Source of the DNA: BP-133 sp040756995
GTDB lineage: Bacteria > Actinomycetota > Acidimicrobiia > IMCC26256 > BP-133
Direction: 5' to 3'
Assembly (NCBI GenBank): GCA_040756995.1
Contig: JBFLYK010000001.1
Location: 434,001 to 498,000, forward strand
Length of the DNA: 64,000 nucleotides
Part shown: in pieces, positions 42,281 to 51,103 of the stretch
Layout of the letters: every line of letters begins with the position of its first letter
Numbering within the stretch: position 1 is the first letter of the stretch
Notes under the pieces: model-generated
The model's database searches: none
What the model was told of the DNA's origin: nothing
Seen by the model: only the letters and a program-made list of their open reading frames with translations
Position numbers and translations under genes: made by a program

Positions 42281-42508
42281 ATGGCCGACGACGAGGCGCA
42301 GCCCGAACGGGAGGCTGAGGAGCAGGCGGCGGCCGAGGTGCTCGAGCCGCTCGAGTCGGAGAGCCGGCGGATGCCCCGGCCCCGGGACGACACCGAGAAG
42401 GCGGTCGGGCTCGAGGTGGCCCGGCTCTTCGGGGTCAATCCCCGGCTCCTGGTGACGCGACGGCCGAAACCGTCCGACGAGGGCGAAGACCCGACCGAGA
42501 GCGCCTAG
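42281..42508 (+). CDS. Hypothetical small acidic protein following ktrBA
   Basis: 75 residues from an ATG with GAGGAGG 7 nt upstream. The N-terminal half is a run of Glu/Ala/Asp (EAQPEREAEEQAAAEVLEPLESESRRM); the rest is mildly basic (LEVARLFGVNPRLLVTRRPK). Probably an accessory regulator or simply a short helical protein. It is 28 nt after ktrA on the same strand and meets the next gene tail to tail at 42509. Confidence 0.6.
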   Translation: MADDEAQPEREAEEQAAAEVLEPLESESRRMPRPRDDTEKAVGLEVARLFGVNPRLLVTRRPKPSDEGEDPTESA

Positions 42509-42847
42509 CTAGCGGCGGGAGCCCGTCATGTAGTGGCGGACGGGGCGGCCGCCGGAGCGGCGGAGGTGACGGGCCAGGGAGGCGACGGCGGCCGAGACGC
42601 TCTCGTGACCGCCCGACCACCAGGCACCCCGGGCGCGGAGGTGGCGGGGGTACCGCAGGTTGAACGGGGCCGGGCTGGGGTTGTGGGCCACGGTGAACGT
42701 GGAGGGAGCGCCGTGCTGGCCGGCCGCCGGGTGCTCGGCCACGACGCCGACGACCAGGCCCGTGGCGTCGCGGACCTCCCAGCGGCCCCACGGCCCGCGG
42801 CCGGGCTCGAACGTTCGAATGACGGAGTAACCCTCGGTGAGTTCCAT
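42509..42847 (-). CDS. Hypothetical protein
   Basis: 112 residues from the ATG at 42845-42847, with no clear ribosome-binding site. It has a strand-rich core (GYSVIRTFEPGRGPWGRWEVRDATGLVVGVVAE) and a basic, helical C-terminus with ESVSAAVASLARHLRRSGG. I recognise no family. It is divergent from copA across about 185 bp and convergent with the small acidic gene. Confidence 0.5.
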   Translation of the reverse strand: MELTEGYSVIRTFEPGRGPWGRWEVRDATGLVVGVVAEHPAAGQHGAPSTFTVAHNPSPAPFNLRYPRHLRARGAWWSGGHESVSAAVASLARHLRRSGGRPVRHYMTGSRR

Positions 42848-42996
42848 TGAGCGCTCGCGGTTTGGGAGGTAGGACAAAAAGACGACCCTTGGGTACGAAG
42901 ACTTCGGAGTCGGATGTTGCGATTCCTTTACGAACCGGCCCGGAGTTGGTGCATCCACCCAAAGTTCGGACTCCGTTCACGCTGGCGCCTCGAGCG

Positions 42997-43026
42997 TTCG
43001 ACGTGTGTACCCCAGGGGGGTATACT
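42997..43026 (+). promoter_or_regulatory. copA promoter with CsoR-type copper operator, probably leaderless transcript
   Basis: TTCGAC (42997-43002) and TATACT (43021-43026) are 18 bp apart. The spacer holds TACCCC-N3-GGGGTA (43008-43022), a typical CsoR operator. The -10 box ends 6 nt before the copA ATG at 43033, so the message would start at or near the start codon, without a leader. Copper would release CsoR and turn the gene on. Confidence 0.75.
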
Positions 43027-43032
43027 GGCGGT

Positions 43033-45255
43033 ATGACGACCCCGACGCCTGTCGCTCCGAGAGAGATTGAGTTCGACGTCACCGGCATGACCTGCGGGTC
43101 GTGTGCGGCGCGGGTCGAGCGGACGCTCTCCCGGCAGGCGGGCGTGGAGCGGGCGGCGGTCAACCTGGCCACGGAGCGGGCCGTGGTGGCCTTCGATCCC
43201 GACCAGGTGGCGGTGGAGGACCTCGTCTCCGCCGTGGTCAAGGCCGGCTACGGGCTGGCGCCGGCGGCGCCGCCCGGTCCGGCGGCGGCGGGAGCCGGAG
43301 TCCCGCTCGCCGGAGCCCCGGAGGCGGTCGACGCCGAAGACCGGCACCGGGCCATGTGGTTGCGCCGGGTCCTCGTCGCCTGGCCCCTCGGTGTCGCCGT
43401 CATGGTCCTGTCGATGGTGTGGATGGACGACCCCTGGGCCCGCTGGGGGGCGTTCGCCCTGGCCACCCCGGTGCAGTTCTGGGCCGGGTGGCCCTTCCTC
43501 CACCAGGCGGCCGTGCGGGCCCGGTCGGGTGCCGCCAACATGGACACGCTGATCGCCATCGGCACGCTGGCCGCCTACTTTTTCTCGGCGGCCCAGGTGG
43601 CCTTCGGGCACCGCCACGCCGAGCACTACTTCGACTCGGCGGCGCTGATCATCGCCTTCCTGCTCCTGGGCCGGTACTTCGAGGCCCGGGCCAAGGGGCG
43701 GGCGTCGCGGGCCATCCGCTCGTTGCTCGAGCTCGGCGCCAAGGAGGCCCGCCTGGTCGTCGACGGCCAGGAGCGGACCGTCCCCGTCGAAGCGGTCCGG
43801 GTCGGCGACCTCCTGCGGGTCCGTCCCGGCGAGAAGATCCCGGTCGACGGAATCGTCGTCGACGGCGCGTCGGCGGTCGACGAGTCGATGCTCACCGGCG
43901 AATCCGTCCCGGTCGACAAGGCCGCCGGTGACGCCGTCGTCGGTGCGACCCTCAACGCCCACGGTGTGCTGACCGTGCGGGCGACGGCGGTGGGCGCCGA
44001 CACGGCCCTGGCTCAGATCGTGCGGCTGGTCGAGGAGGCCCAGGGGACGAAGGCGCCCGTCCAGCGGCTGGCCGATCGGATCGCCGGCGTCTTCGTGCCC
44101 GTCGTCCTCGGACTGGCGCTGTTGACTCTGGCCGGCTGGTGGCTGACGGGTGAACCCGGCCAGGGCCTGGTGGCGGCCGTGGCCGTGCTCATCATCGCCT
44201 GCCCCTGCGCCCTCGGGCTGGCCACCCCGACGGCGATCATGGTCGGCACCGGCCGGGGAGCGGCCATGGGCATCCTGATCAAGGGCGGCGAGGTCCTCGA
44301 GCGGTCGAAGCGGATCGACACCGTGGTCTTCGACAAGACCGGCACGCTGACCATGGGCCGCATGGCCGTCACCGACGTGGTGGCGGCGCCCGGGGTCGAC
44401 CCCGGTGAACTGCTGCGGCGGGCGGCGGCCGTCGAGGCGGGCTCCGAGCACCCCGTCGGCCGGGCCGTGGTCGAGCGGGCGCTGGCCGACGGGCTGATGG
44501 CGCCCGGGCCGGCGGCCGGCTTCGCCAGCGTGGCCGGTCACGGTGTCCGGGGCACGGTCGACGGCGTGACGGTGGTCGTCGGCCGCCGGGCGCTGCTGAC
44601 CGATGCCGGCCTGGCCATCCCGGCCGACGTCGAAGCCGACGCCTCCCGCCTGGAGCAGGAGGGCAAGACCGCCGTCCTGGCCGGGTGGGACGGCCGGGCC
44701 CGAGGCGTGCTGGCCGTGGCCGACACTGTGAAGCCCAACGCCGCCGCCACGGTGGCCGAGCTGCGGCGGATGGGCATCGACTGCGTGATGATCACCGGCG
44801 ACAACCGGTCCACCGCCGCCGCCATCGCCGCCCAGGTCGGCATCGACCGGGTGCTGGCCGAGGTCCTCCCCCAGGAGAAGGTGGCCGAGGTCCGGCGGCT
44901 GCAGGCCGAAGGTCGGGTGGTGGCCATGGTCGGCGACGGCATCAACGACGCCCCGGCGCTGGTGCAGGCCGACCTCGGCATCGCCATCGGGTCGGGGACC
45001 GACGTCGCCATCGAGAGCTCCGACATCACGCTGCTGTCGGCCGACCTCGAGGGTGTGCCCACCGCCATCCGCCTGTCCCGCCGGACGTTCCGCACGATCC
45101 TCCAGAACCTCGGCTGGGCCTTCGGCTACAACGTCGCCGCCATCCCGCTGGCCGTCGGCGGCGCCCTCAATCCGGTGATCGCGGGCGCCGCCATGGCCTT
45201 CTCCAGCGTCTCGGTGGTGACCAACAGCCTCCGCCTGGCCAGCTTCCGCCGCTAG
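43033..45255 (+). CDS. copA: Cu+-exporting P-type ATPase CopA
   Basis: 740 residues from the ATG at 43033; earlier in-frame starts read through the operator. One N-terminal heavy-metal-associated domain with GMTCGSCAARVE (Cys21, Cys24). P1B-type core: TGES, AVLIIACPCALGLATPTA (CPC ion site), DKTGTLTMG (phosphorylated Asp), AGSEHPVGRA and MVGDGINDAPAL. Two more metal-site residues lie in the last helices (YN in AFGYNVAAIP, MAFSSVSVVTNSLRL), matching Cu+ (P1B-1) selectivity. It pumps Cu+ out of the cytosol. CsoR itself and a CopZ chaperone are not in the window. Confidence 0.96.
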   Translation: MTTPTPVAPREIEFDVTGMTCGSCAARVERTLSRQAGVERAAVNLATERAVVAFDPDQVAVEDLVSAVVKAGYGLAPAAPPGPAAAGAGVPLAGAPEAVDAEDRHRAMWLRRVLVAWPLGVAVMVLSMVWMDDPWARWGAFALATPVQFWAGWPFLHQAAVRARSGAANMDTLIAIGTLAAYFFSAAQVAFGHRHAEHYFDSAALIIAFLLLGRYFEARAKGRASRAIRSLLELGAKEARLVVDGQERTVPVEAVRVGDLLRVRPGEKIPVDGIVVDGASAVDESMLTGESVPVDKAAGDAVVGATLNAHGVLTVRATAVGADTALAQIVRLVEEAQGTKAPVQRLADRIAGVFVPVVLGLALLTLAGWWLTGEPGQGLVAAVAVLIIACPCALGLATPTAIMVGTGRGAAMGILIKGGEVLERSKRIDTVVFDKTGTLTMGRMAVTDVVAAPGVDPGELLRRAAAVEAGSEHPVGRAVVERALADGLMAPGPAAGFASVAGHGVRGTVDGVTVVVGRRALLTDAGLAIPADVEADASRLEQEGKTAVLAGWDGRARGVLAVADTVKPNAAATVAELRRMGIDCVMITGDNRSTAAAIAAQVGIDRVLAEVLPQEKVAEVRRLQAEGRVVAMVGDGINDAPALVQADLGIAIGSGTDVAIESSDITLLSADLEGVPTAIRLSRRTFRTILQNLGWAFGYNVAAIPLAVGGALNPVIAGAAMAFSSVSVVTNSLRLASFRR

Positions 45256-45318
45256 CCGAGCCTGTTCCGCCGCCAGCCGAGCCAACCGGTTCGGCCGCTG
45301 CCGAGCCGGTTCCGCCCC
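45250..45318. repeat. Short degenerate direct repeats after copA
   Basis: Three imperfect copies of a CCGC(T/C)-AGCCGAGCC-n-TTCCGCC-like unit of about 22-25 nt follow each other directly after the copA stop and before the next gene's end. They may be slippage products or a degenerate terminator. Confidence 0.4.
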
Positions 45319-45322
45319 GCCG

Positions 45323-46519
45323 TCAGCCCCAGCGGGGCAGCTCGTCGAGATCGATACCGAGGGCGGCCTTGCCGATGATCTCGTGGGTGGCGATCGAGTT
45401 CACCGGGTGGACGCGCCCCAGACGGGCGTCCCGGAACAGCTGCTCCAGCCGGTTGCGGCGGAACACGCCACTGCCCCCGGTGATGTCGAAGGCCCGGTCG
45501 ACGACCTGCCAGGCCTGCGTGACGGCGAAGTGCTTGGCGGCGATGATCTTGAGCGGCCACTCGGCGCCGTGGTCCGCGCCGTTGGTCCAGTCGTCGCAGA
45601 TGCGCCCCAGGTGGCCGTCGATGGCCTCGAGAGCGATCCGCATCTCGGCCACCTCGTGCTGGATCTCGGGGTTGTAGGCCGCGGTGCGGGTCAGGCCGAG
45701 GGCCCGGCGGCGCTGGGCGCCGTCGACGATGAGGTCGTAGGCCCGGCGGGCGATGCCGGTGTACACGTTGCCGAAGCCGAGCAGGGCCCAGGCCAGGATC
45801 GCCAGGTGGAACGGGCCGGCGCCGGCCGCCCCGGCCGGGCAGATCACCGGCACCAGCTCGTCGGGCACGAAGACGCCCTCCAGCACGGTGTCGTGGCTGG
45901 CCGTGGCCCGCATGCCGAGGGCGTCCCAGGTGTGCTCGATCCGGTAGCCGTCGGCATCGCGGGGGAAGAACCCGTGGATCACGGTCGGCCGGGCCGGGTC
46001 GCTGGTGTCCATGGCGTGGACGCCGAGGTAGGTCCACACCGGCGACAGGCTGCCGAACACCTTGTGGCCGGTGAGGCGCCAGCCGCCGTCCACCCGTTCG
46101 GCCCTGGTGGTGGAGACGAACAGACCGCCGTCGTTGCCGATCTCGCCGTGGCCGGCGGCGAACACCGCGCCGGCCGCCGCCTCGTCCAGGATCCACGCGC
46201 AGCTCGGGTCGCCGAAGCGGAGGAGGTCGGCGGCCACGCCCGTCCAGTAGAGGTGCATGTTGATGGCGATGGCGGTGGCCGGTGCGTGGTAGGCGAGACG
46301 CTGCTGGAGCTGCATGACCTGCGCCAGGCCGAGGCCGGCTCCGCCGTACTCCTGGGGGACGGCGGCCAGCAGGTAGCCGCTGTCCCGCAGCTCGACGAAG
46401 TCCTCCTCGAAGAAGCGGTTCTCCCGGTCGTAGACCGGGGCCCGCTGGTCGAAGCGGGCCAGCATGTCGTCGGTGAGCAGCAGCGCCGGGTCGATGCCGG
46501 CCCGGATGATGGTGGTCAT
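45323..46519 (-). CDS. Acyl-CoA-dehydrogenase-like flavoprotein
   Basis: 398 residues from the ATG at 46517-46519 with GGGAGG upstream. It has the acyl-CoA dehydrogenase fold (LAAVPQEYGGAGLGL, AAGHGEIGNDGGLFVSTTRAERVDGGWRLTGHKVFGSLSP and the C-terminal TGGSGVFRRNRLEQLFRDARLGRVHP). The signature usually read as T-E-P-x-x-G-S-D is changed, and the sequence resembles the branch that includes flavin monooxygenases such as DszC-like enzymes, so dehydrogenase or two-component monooxygenase activity are both possible. Divergent from the SARP-type regulator gene; an 80-bp shared region separates them. Confidence 0.9.
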   Translation of the reverse strand: MTTIIRAGIDPALLLTDDMLARFDQRAPVYDRENRFFEEDFVELRDSGYLLAAVPQEYGGAGLGLAQVMQLQQRLAYHAPATAIAINMHLYWTGVAADLLRFGDPSCAWILDEAAAGAVFAAGHGEIGNDGGLFVSTTRAERVDGGWRLTGHKVFGSLSPVWTYLGVHAMDTSDPARPTVIHGFFPRDADGYRIEHTWDALGMRATASHDTVLEGVFVPDELVPVICPAGAAGAGPFHLAILAWALLGFGNVYTGIARRAYDLIVDGAQRRRALGLTRTAAYNPEIQHEVAEMRIALEAIDGHLGRICDDWTNGADHGAEWPLKIIAAKHFAVTQAWQVVDRAFDITGGSGVFRRNRLEQLFRDARLGRVHPVNSIATHEIIGKAALGIDLDELPRWG

Positions 46520-46599
46520 GTCGCCCCTCCCTCGGTGAAGTCCGTATGGCACGATGAGCGCACCCTGCCGGGCCCCGGTTGCACGAGAGCGTCACGTTG

Positions 46600-49500
46600 A
46601 TGGCACGACAGTCCCACCCCGCCGGGCCCAGCGTGCGGGTCGACGTCCTGGGGCCGCTCCGCCTGGCGGTCGACGGCGTCGAGGTCGACGTCCCCGGCCC
46701 CCGGCGGCGGGCGGTGTTGGCCCGGCTGGCGCTGGCCGGCGGCCGGTCGGTCTCCGTCGACGAGTTGCTGGCCGATGTGTGGCCGGACGAGATGCCCGAC
46801 TCCGGCAAGCGGGCCCTCCACAGCCACATCGCCCGCCTGCGGCGCCATCTCGGCCCCGCCGGCGAGCGGCTGGAGCGCACGCCGAACGGCTACCGCCTGC
46901 GCCTGGCCGCCGGCGAGCTCGACGCCGCCGACGTGCCGGAGCTGGCCGCCCGGGCCCGGGAGCGGCTCGGCGCCGGCGATCCGGCGCAGGCGGTGGCCCT
47001 GCTCCGCCGGGCGCTCGACCAGTGGCGCGGTGCGCCGCTCGACGAATTCCCCGAGGTCGCCTCCCTGGCCGCCGAAGCGGTGCAGCTCGTCGAGTTGCGC
47101 AACGACCTCGAGGACGACCTGCTCGCCGCCCGGTTGGCCCTCGGCGGCGACCCCGACCTGGCGGGCGATGCCTTGCGGTGGGCGGCGGCCCGCCCGCTCC
47201 GGGAACGCACGCACCTTCTGGCCACCGGGATCCTGGCCCGGGACGGCCGCCAGGCCGACGCCATGCGGTTGGCGCACCAGTTCCGCGTCCGGCTGGCCGA
47301 AACGACGGGTTTCGATCCGACACCGGCCTTCGCCGCCCTGGAGCGGGCCGTGGCCGTCGGGGAGCTGGCGGATGGGCCCCCGGAGGGTCCGGTGTCGTCG
47401 TCGGCAGCCACGGCCCCCGCAGGTGCTTCCCTCCGGACCGTCCGGCCGCCCACGCCGTTGGTCGGGCGGTCCCACGAGCTCGCCTCCCTCCGGCATCTGG
47501 TCGACAGCCAGCGGCTGGTCACGGTGGTCGGGCCGGGCGGCATCGGCAAGACGCGCCTGGCCATGGAGGTGGCGGCCGATCTGAGCGAGGACGGCGGCGG
47601 CGACGCCCGGCCGGTCGCCGTGGTCGAGCTGGCCGTGATCGACGACCCGGCCCATCTGTCCGACGCCCTGCGGGCGGCACTCGCGCTGCGCACACCGGCC
47701 AACGAGGACGTCCTGGCGGCGGCCGTCGGTGTGCTGGCCGGTGGTCGCTCGGTGATGGTGCTCGACAACTGCGAACACCTGGTGGCCGCCTGCCGCGACC
47801 TGGCCGACGCTCTGGTGGGGGCCTGTCCGGAGCTGACCGTGCTGGCCACCTCCCGCGAGCCGCTGGGCCTCGCCGGCGAGCACGTGCTGCGCCTCGGGCC
47901 CCTTCCGGTGCCCGGCCCCGAGGGCGGCCCGCCCGACCTGCTGGCCACCATCCCGGCGGTGCGGGCCTTCACCGAATACGCGGCGCGCCGCTGCACCGGC
48001 TTCGCCGCCACGGCGGAGGATCTGGTGATGATCGGCGAGATCGTCCGGCGGCTCGACGGGTTGCCGCTGGCCGTGGAGCTGGCCGCCGGGCGCGTCGGCG
48101 TCCTCGGCCTGGGCGAGCTGAACGACCGCCTGGGCCGGGCGCTCGACATCCTGAGCGCCCCCCGGGCGGCGGGCGAGCAGCGGCATCGCACGTTGCGCAG
48201 CACGATCGAGTGGTCGTACCGGCTGTTGCCGGAAGCGGAGCAGCGGCTCTTCGGCGCCCTCAGCGTCTTTCCCGCCGGGTTCGACCTCGAGGCCGTGGAG
48301 CACATGGCGGCGGTACTCGGTGTGGCCGACGATCCGGCCGCCCTGCTGGCCAACCTCGTTGACGCTTCCATGGTGGTGGCCGACACGTCGGATGCCACCC
48401 GGCCGGCGCGGTACTCGATGCTGGAGACGATCCGGGCTTTCGGCGGTGAACAGCTGAGCCTGGGCGGTGAACGCGACACCGTCGATGTCGCGCTGGTCGA
48501 GTGGGCGGCCGCCGTGGCCAGCGCCATCGGGTCAGAGTGGCGGGGGCCGGGCGAGCCCGCCGCCGGAGCCCGGCTGCGCCGGGAACTGGCCAACCTCCGC
48601 GCCGCCCGCCCGATGGCGCTCGAGCGGGCGCTGATCGATCCGCTCGTCACGGTCACGCTGCAGCTCCACCAGCTGAGCATCTTCCGGGGACTGCCGGAAC
48701 TGTGGGAGTGGGCGCTCGAGCTCGCCGCCCGGCCGGAGATCGACAACCATCCCGCCCGGCCCGGCGTCCTCGGGGCGGCGGCGTCGGCCGCCGCCAACCG
48801 GGGCGAGTTCGACCGGGCCACGAAGCTGGCCGAGGACGCCTTGCGGTGTTCGGCCGGTCCGGGCGACCGGTACCGGGCGCGGCACTCGCTGGCCCGGGTG
48901 GCGCTGGCCCGGGCGCAACCGGTCGATGCCCGGCGGTGGTGGCTCGAAGCCGGCGCCGAGGACTCCGACACCGTTCCCACCTACGCCGCTTCGGCGGCGC
49001 TGGCCGCGGCCTACGCCGGAGACCTCGACGATGCCGGCCGGCTCATCGACGCCGCCCGGGCCGACGCCGAGAAACTGGGCGCGCCGGGGGAGCTCGCCTT
49101 CTGCGAGTACGTCCGGGGTGAGATCGCCGTCGCGGCGGCCGAAGCCGATCCGGTGCAGGCCCTCACCGCCTACGAATCCGCCATCACCCTGGCCCGCCAG
49201 GCCGGCGCGCCGTTCGTGGAAGGGATCGCGGCGGTCGGCCGGGTGAGCGTGCTGGCCCGGACGGGCCGGATTCCGGAGGCGCTGGCCGGCTACGGCGCGC
49301 TGATCGAGCACTGGCGCCGCGGCGGCACGTGGACGCAGTTGTGGGCGACGTTGCGGAATCTCGCCGTCCTGCTCGCCGGCCAGGGGCAGGCGACGGCGGC
49401 GGCGCTGCTGCTGGCCGCGGCCGACGAGGCCCCGGACAGCCCCACGGTGGCCGAGCCCCACGCCACCGAGCTGGAGGCGGCGGTGGCTGAGCTGCGAGCC

Positions 49501-49614
49501 GAGCTCGGAGAGGCCGGCCTCCGGACGCTGCAGGACCGGGCCCGGTCCCTCCGGCGCCCGGAGGTGCTCGACATCGCCTTCGCCGCTATCGCGGCAGAGC
49601 CTGCGGCAACGTGA
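46600..49614 (+). CDS. AfsR/SARP-type regulator with BTAD, NB-ARC-like ATPase and TPR
   Basis: 1004 residues from the ATG at 46600. An OmpR-type winged helix (VRVDVLGPLRLAVDGVEVDV, residues 7-95) is followed by a BTAD domain (about 100-250) and a P-loop NTPase (VVGPGGIGKTRLAMEVAAD, Walker A; VMVLDNCEHLVAACRDLADAL, Walker B). A C-terminal helical repeat region (about 570-1000, TPR-like) follows. Large regulators of this design control secondary metabolism or degradation genes in actinomycetes. It is divergent from the flavoprotein gene, a likely target. The 3' end overlaps the convergent esterase-like gene by 29 nt. A weak GAGAG precedes the start. Confidence 0.92.
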   Translation: MARQSHPAGPSVRVDVLGPLRLAVDGVEVDVPGPRRRAVLARLALAGGRSVSVDELLADVWPDEMPDSGKRALHSHIARLRRHLGPAGERLERTPNGYRLRLAAGELDAADVPELAARARERLGAGDPAQAVALLRRALDQWRGAPLDEFPEVASLAAEAVQLVELRNDLEDDLLAARLALGGDPDLAGDALRWAAARPLRERTHLLATGILARDGRQADAMRLAHQFRVRLAETTGFDPTPAFAALERAVAVGELADGPPEGPVSSSAATAPAGASLRTVRPPTPLVGRSHELASLRHLVDSQRLVTVVGPGGIGKTRLAMEVAADLSEDGGGDARPVAVVELAVIDDPAHLSDALRAALALRTPANEDVLAAAVGVLAGGRSVMVLDNCEHLVAACRDLADALVGACPELTVLATSREPLGLAGEHVLRLGPLPVPGPEGGPPDLLATIPAVRAFTEYAARRCTGFAATAEDLVMIGEIVRRLDGLPLAVELAAGRVGVLGLGELNDRLGRALDILSAPRAAGEQRHRTLRSTIEWSYRLLPEAEQRLFGALSVFPAGFDLEAVEHMAAVLGVADDPAALLANLVDASMVVADTSDATRPARYSMLETIRAFGGEQLSLGGERDTVDVALVEWAAAVASAIGSEWRGPGEPAAGARLRRELANLRAARPMALERALIDPLVTVTLQLHQLSIFRGLPELWEWALELAARPEIDNHPARPGVLGAAASAAANRGEFDRATKLAEDALRCSAGPGDRYRARHSLARVALARAQPVDARRWWLEAGAEDSDTVPTYAASAALAAAYAGDLDDAGRLIDAARADAEKLGAPGELAFCEYVRGEIAVAAAEADPVQALTAYESAITLARQAGAPFVEGIAAVGRVSVLARTGRIPEALAGYGALIEHWRRGGTWTQLWATLRNLAVLLAGQGQATAAALLLAAADEAPDSPTVAEPHATELEAAVAELRAELGEAGLRTLQDRARSLRRPEVLDIAFAAIAAEPAAT

Positions 49615-50917
49615 CGTAGAGAATCCTGCTCTTGGCCCCCGTGTCGTTGCTGAGCCGGCCCTTGCCGTCCCAGGTCGGGTCCTCGGTCAACCCGAAGTCG
49701 TTGTCGTTGGCCACCGCCAGCGTGCCGCGGTTGACGACCGCCACGGCCTCGATCTTGTCCGGCATCCCGTCCACCGTGTCCAGATCGATGATCAGATCCT
49801 TGGGCAGGGGGTCGATCCCGCTGGTCTGCAGTTCCCCCTGGCTGTTGAGCGTCTCCACGTAGTTGAGCGCGGCGCCGGTCGGCGGCTTCCAGTCGCCGAG
49901 GTCCGTGGCCTTCGAGACGTCGACGAGATACACCTTGGCCACGAAGTCCGTCCGTTCGAGGACGAGGACGCGGCGGTCGCTGATGGCGTAGAGGCCGGAG
50001 ATCTTCATGTCCCGGGCCCGGGCGCCGCTGCCGGGATCGAAGTCGGCCGCCCAGTCGAAGCGGTACACGAACTCCCCGGTGACGTGGCCGTCGAGATTCA
50101 GCCGCAGGATCCGCGTGTTGCGCGAGTCCCGGCCCACGGTGGTGTCGGGCGGCAGCTGCAGCGGGCTCTGCAAGGCGACGAACAGGTGCTTCTGGTCGGG
50201 GGAGAGCGCCAGACCTTCGTACCCCCGGTTCTGGCGCCGGTAGGCGTGGGAGGCGGGCAGCGTGTCGTGCACCGGGTAGCCGACGTCGGTGAACTCGTCC
50301 TTCAGCCCCTTGGGGACGTAGCGGGCCAGCACGACGCCGTCGCCGGAGACCTTCACCACCGACGGCCGGTACTCGTCGACGATCCAGAAGTCACCCTTCG
50401 ACGTCCGCACGACGTCCTCGGTGTCGAGACCGTTCTGGTTGTAGGTCTCGAGCGGCTTCGAACCGTCGAAGTTGTAGGGAACCTCGTCGGGGGCGGGCTC
50501 GGTGTCGCTCACCGGGCTGTCGACGAAGGAGAAGTTCGGCAGGCCGGTGACCGGAGCGCCCTTCTTCGTCTTGAGCGGGATGCGCTTGAGGATCTCCACC
50601 TTCTTGCCCTTGACCCGCACCTTGACGATGGCCGGATTGAAATCGGGGACGGGGAAGGTGCGCTTGCCGTCGGGTTGGCCGTTCGGGCCGCGATCGGTGA
50701 CCATCCAGAACTCGTGCGGCTTGTCGGACCGGCTGCGGAACAATCCGCTGCCGATGCTCCCGAGCCGGATGCCGTGATCGGTGGCGACCGGCTGGAACTC
50801 CCGCAACGGCCGGTCGGCCAGTGTGGCGACCTTGGCCGGGGACGCCGCTTCGGCGATGCCGGCGACCGTGAGGGCGGCGGCGGAAACGAGGGTGAGAACA
50901 ACCTTGGATCGGCGCAT
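49586..50917 (-). CDS. Secreted esterase-like phytase-type protein
   Basis: 443 residues from the ATG at 50915-50917. A Sec signal peptide (MRRSKVVLTLVSAAALTVAGIAEA) is followed by an esterase-like/phytase-like beta-propeller (PF13449-type): GIRLGSIGSGLFRS, WMVTDRGPNGQP, DTEDVVRTSKGDFWIVDEYRPSVVKV, ALSPDQKHLFVALQSP and MPDKIEAVAVVNRGTLAVANDND. Acidic loops suggest calcium binding, as in phytase-like propellers. The substrate (phosphate ester or other) is unknown. Two palindromic operators lie about 110 bp upstream of the start. Its 3' end overlaps the SARP gene. Confidence 0.88.
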   Translation of the reverse strand: MRRSKVVLTLVSAAALTVAGIAEAASPAKVATLADRPLREFQPVATDHGIRLGSIGSGLFRSRSDKPHEFWMVTDRGPNGQPDGKRTFPVPDFNPAIVKVRVKGKKVEILKRIPLKTKKGAPVTGLPNFSFVDSPVSDTEPAPDEVPYNFDGSKPLETYNQNGLDTEDVVRTSKGDFWIVDEYRPSVVKVSGDGVVLARYVPKGLKDEFTDVGYPVHDTLPASHAYRRQNRGYEGLALSPDQKHLFVALQSPLQLPPDTTVGRDSRNTRILRLNLDGHVTGEFVYRFDWAADFDPGSGARARDMKISGLYAISDRRVLVLERTDFVAKVYLVDVSKATDLGDWKPPTGAALNYVETLNSQGELQTSGIDPLPKDLIIDLDTVDGMPDKIEAVAVVNRGTLAVANDNDFGLTEDPTWDGKGRLSNDTGAKSRILYVTLPQALPR

Positions 50918-51024
50918 GCCTTCGACGGTACGAAGGCTGGGGTCAACCCGATCGACCGCTGCGGAAAGCCCATACGAACGGCGAGGAAACACCGGTGAAA
51001 AACCGGGGCGTTTTGTCGGAATTG

Positions 51025-51057
51025 TTCCCGAACGGGAAACGCCATTTCCCGAACGGG
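51025..51057. promoter_or_regulatory. Two tandem palindromes TTCCCGAACGGG, 21 bp apart
   Basis: TTCCCGAACGGGAA (51025-51038) is a perfect 6-2-6 palindrome. TTCCCGAACGGG (51046-51057) repeats it with one base lost at the end. The centres are 21 bp apart, two helical turns, so the sites face the same side of the DNA. They lie upstream of the esterase-like gene on the minus strand and downstream of the AhpD-like unit. The binding protein is unknown. Confidence 0.6.
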
Positions 51058-51103
51058 CTTTCCACCGTCGCGCCAGTCGTCGATTGGCGGCGTAGAACCG
51101 GCG

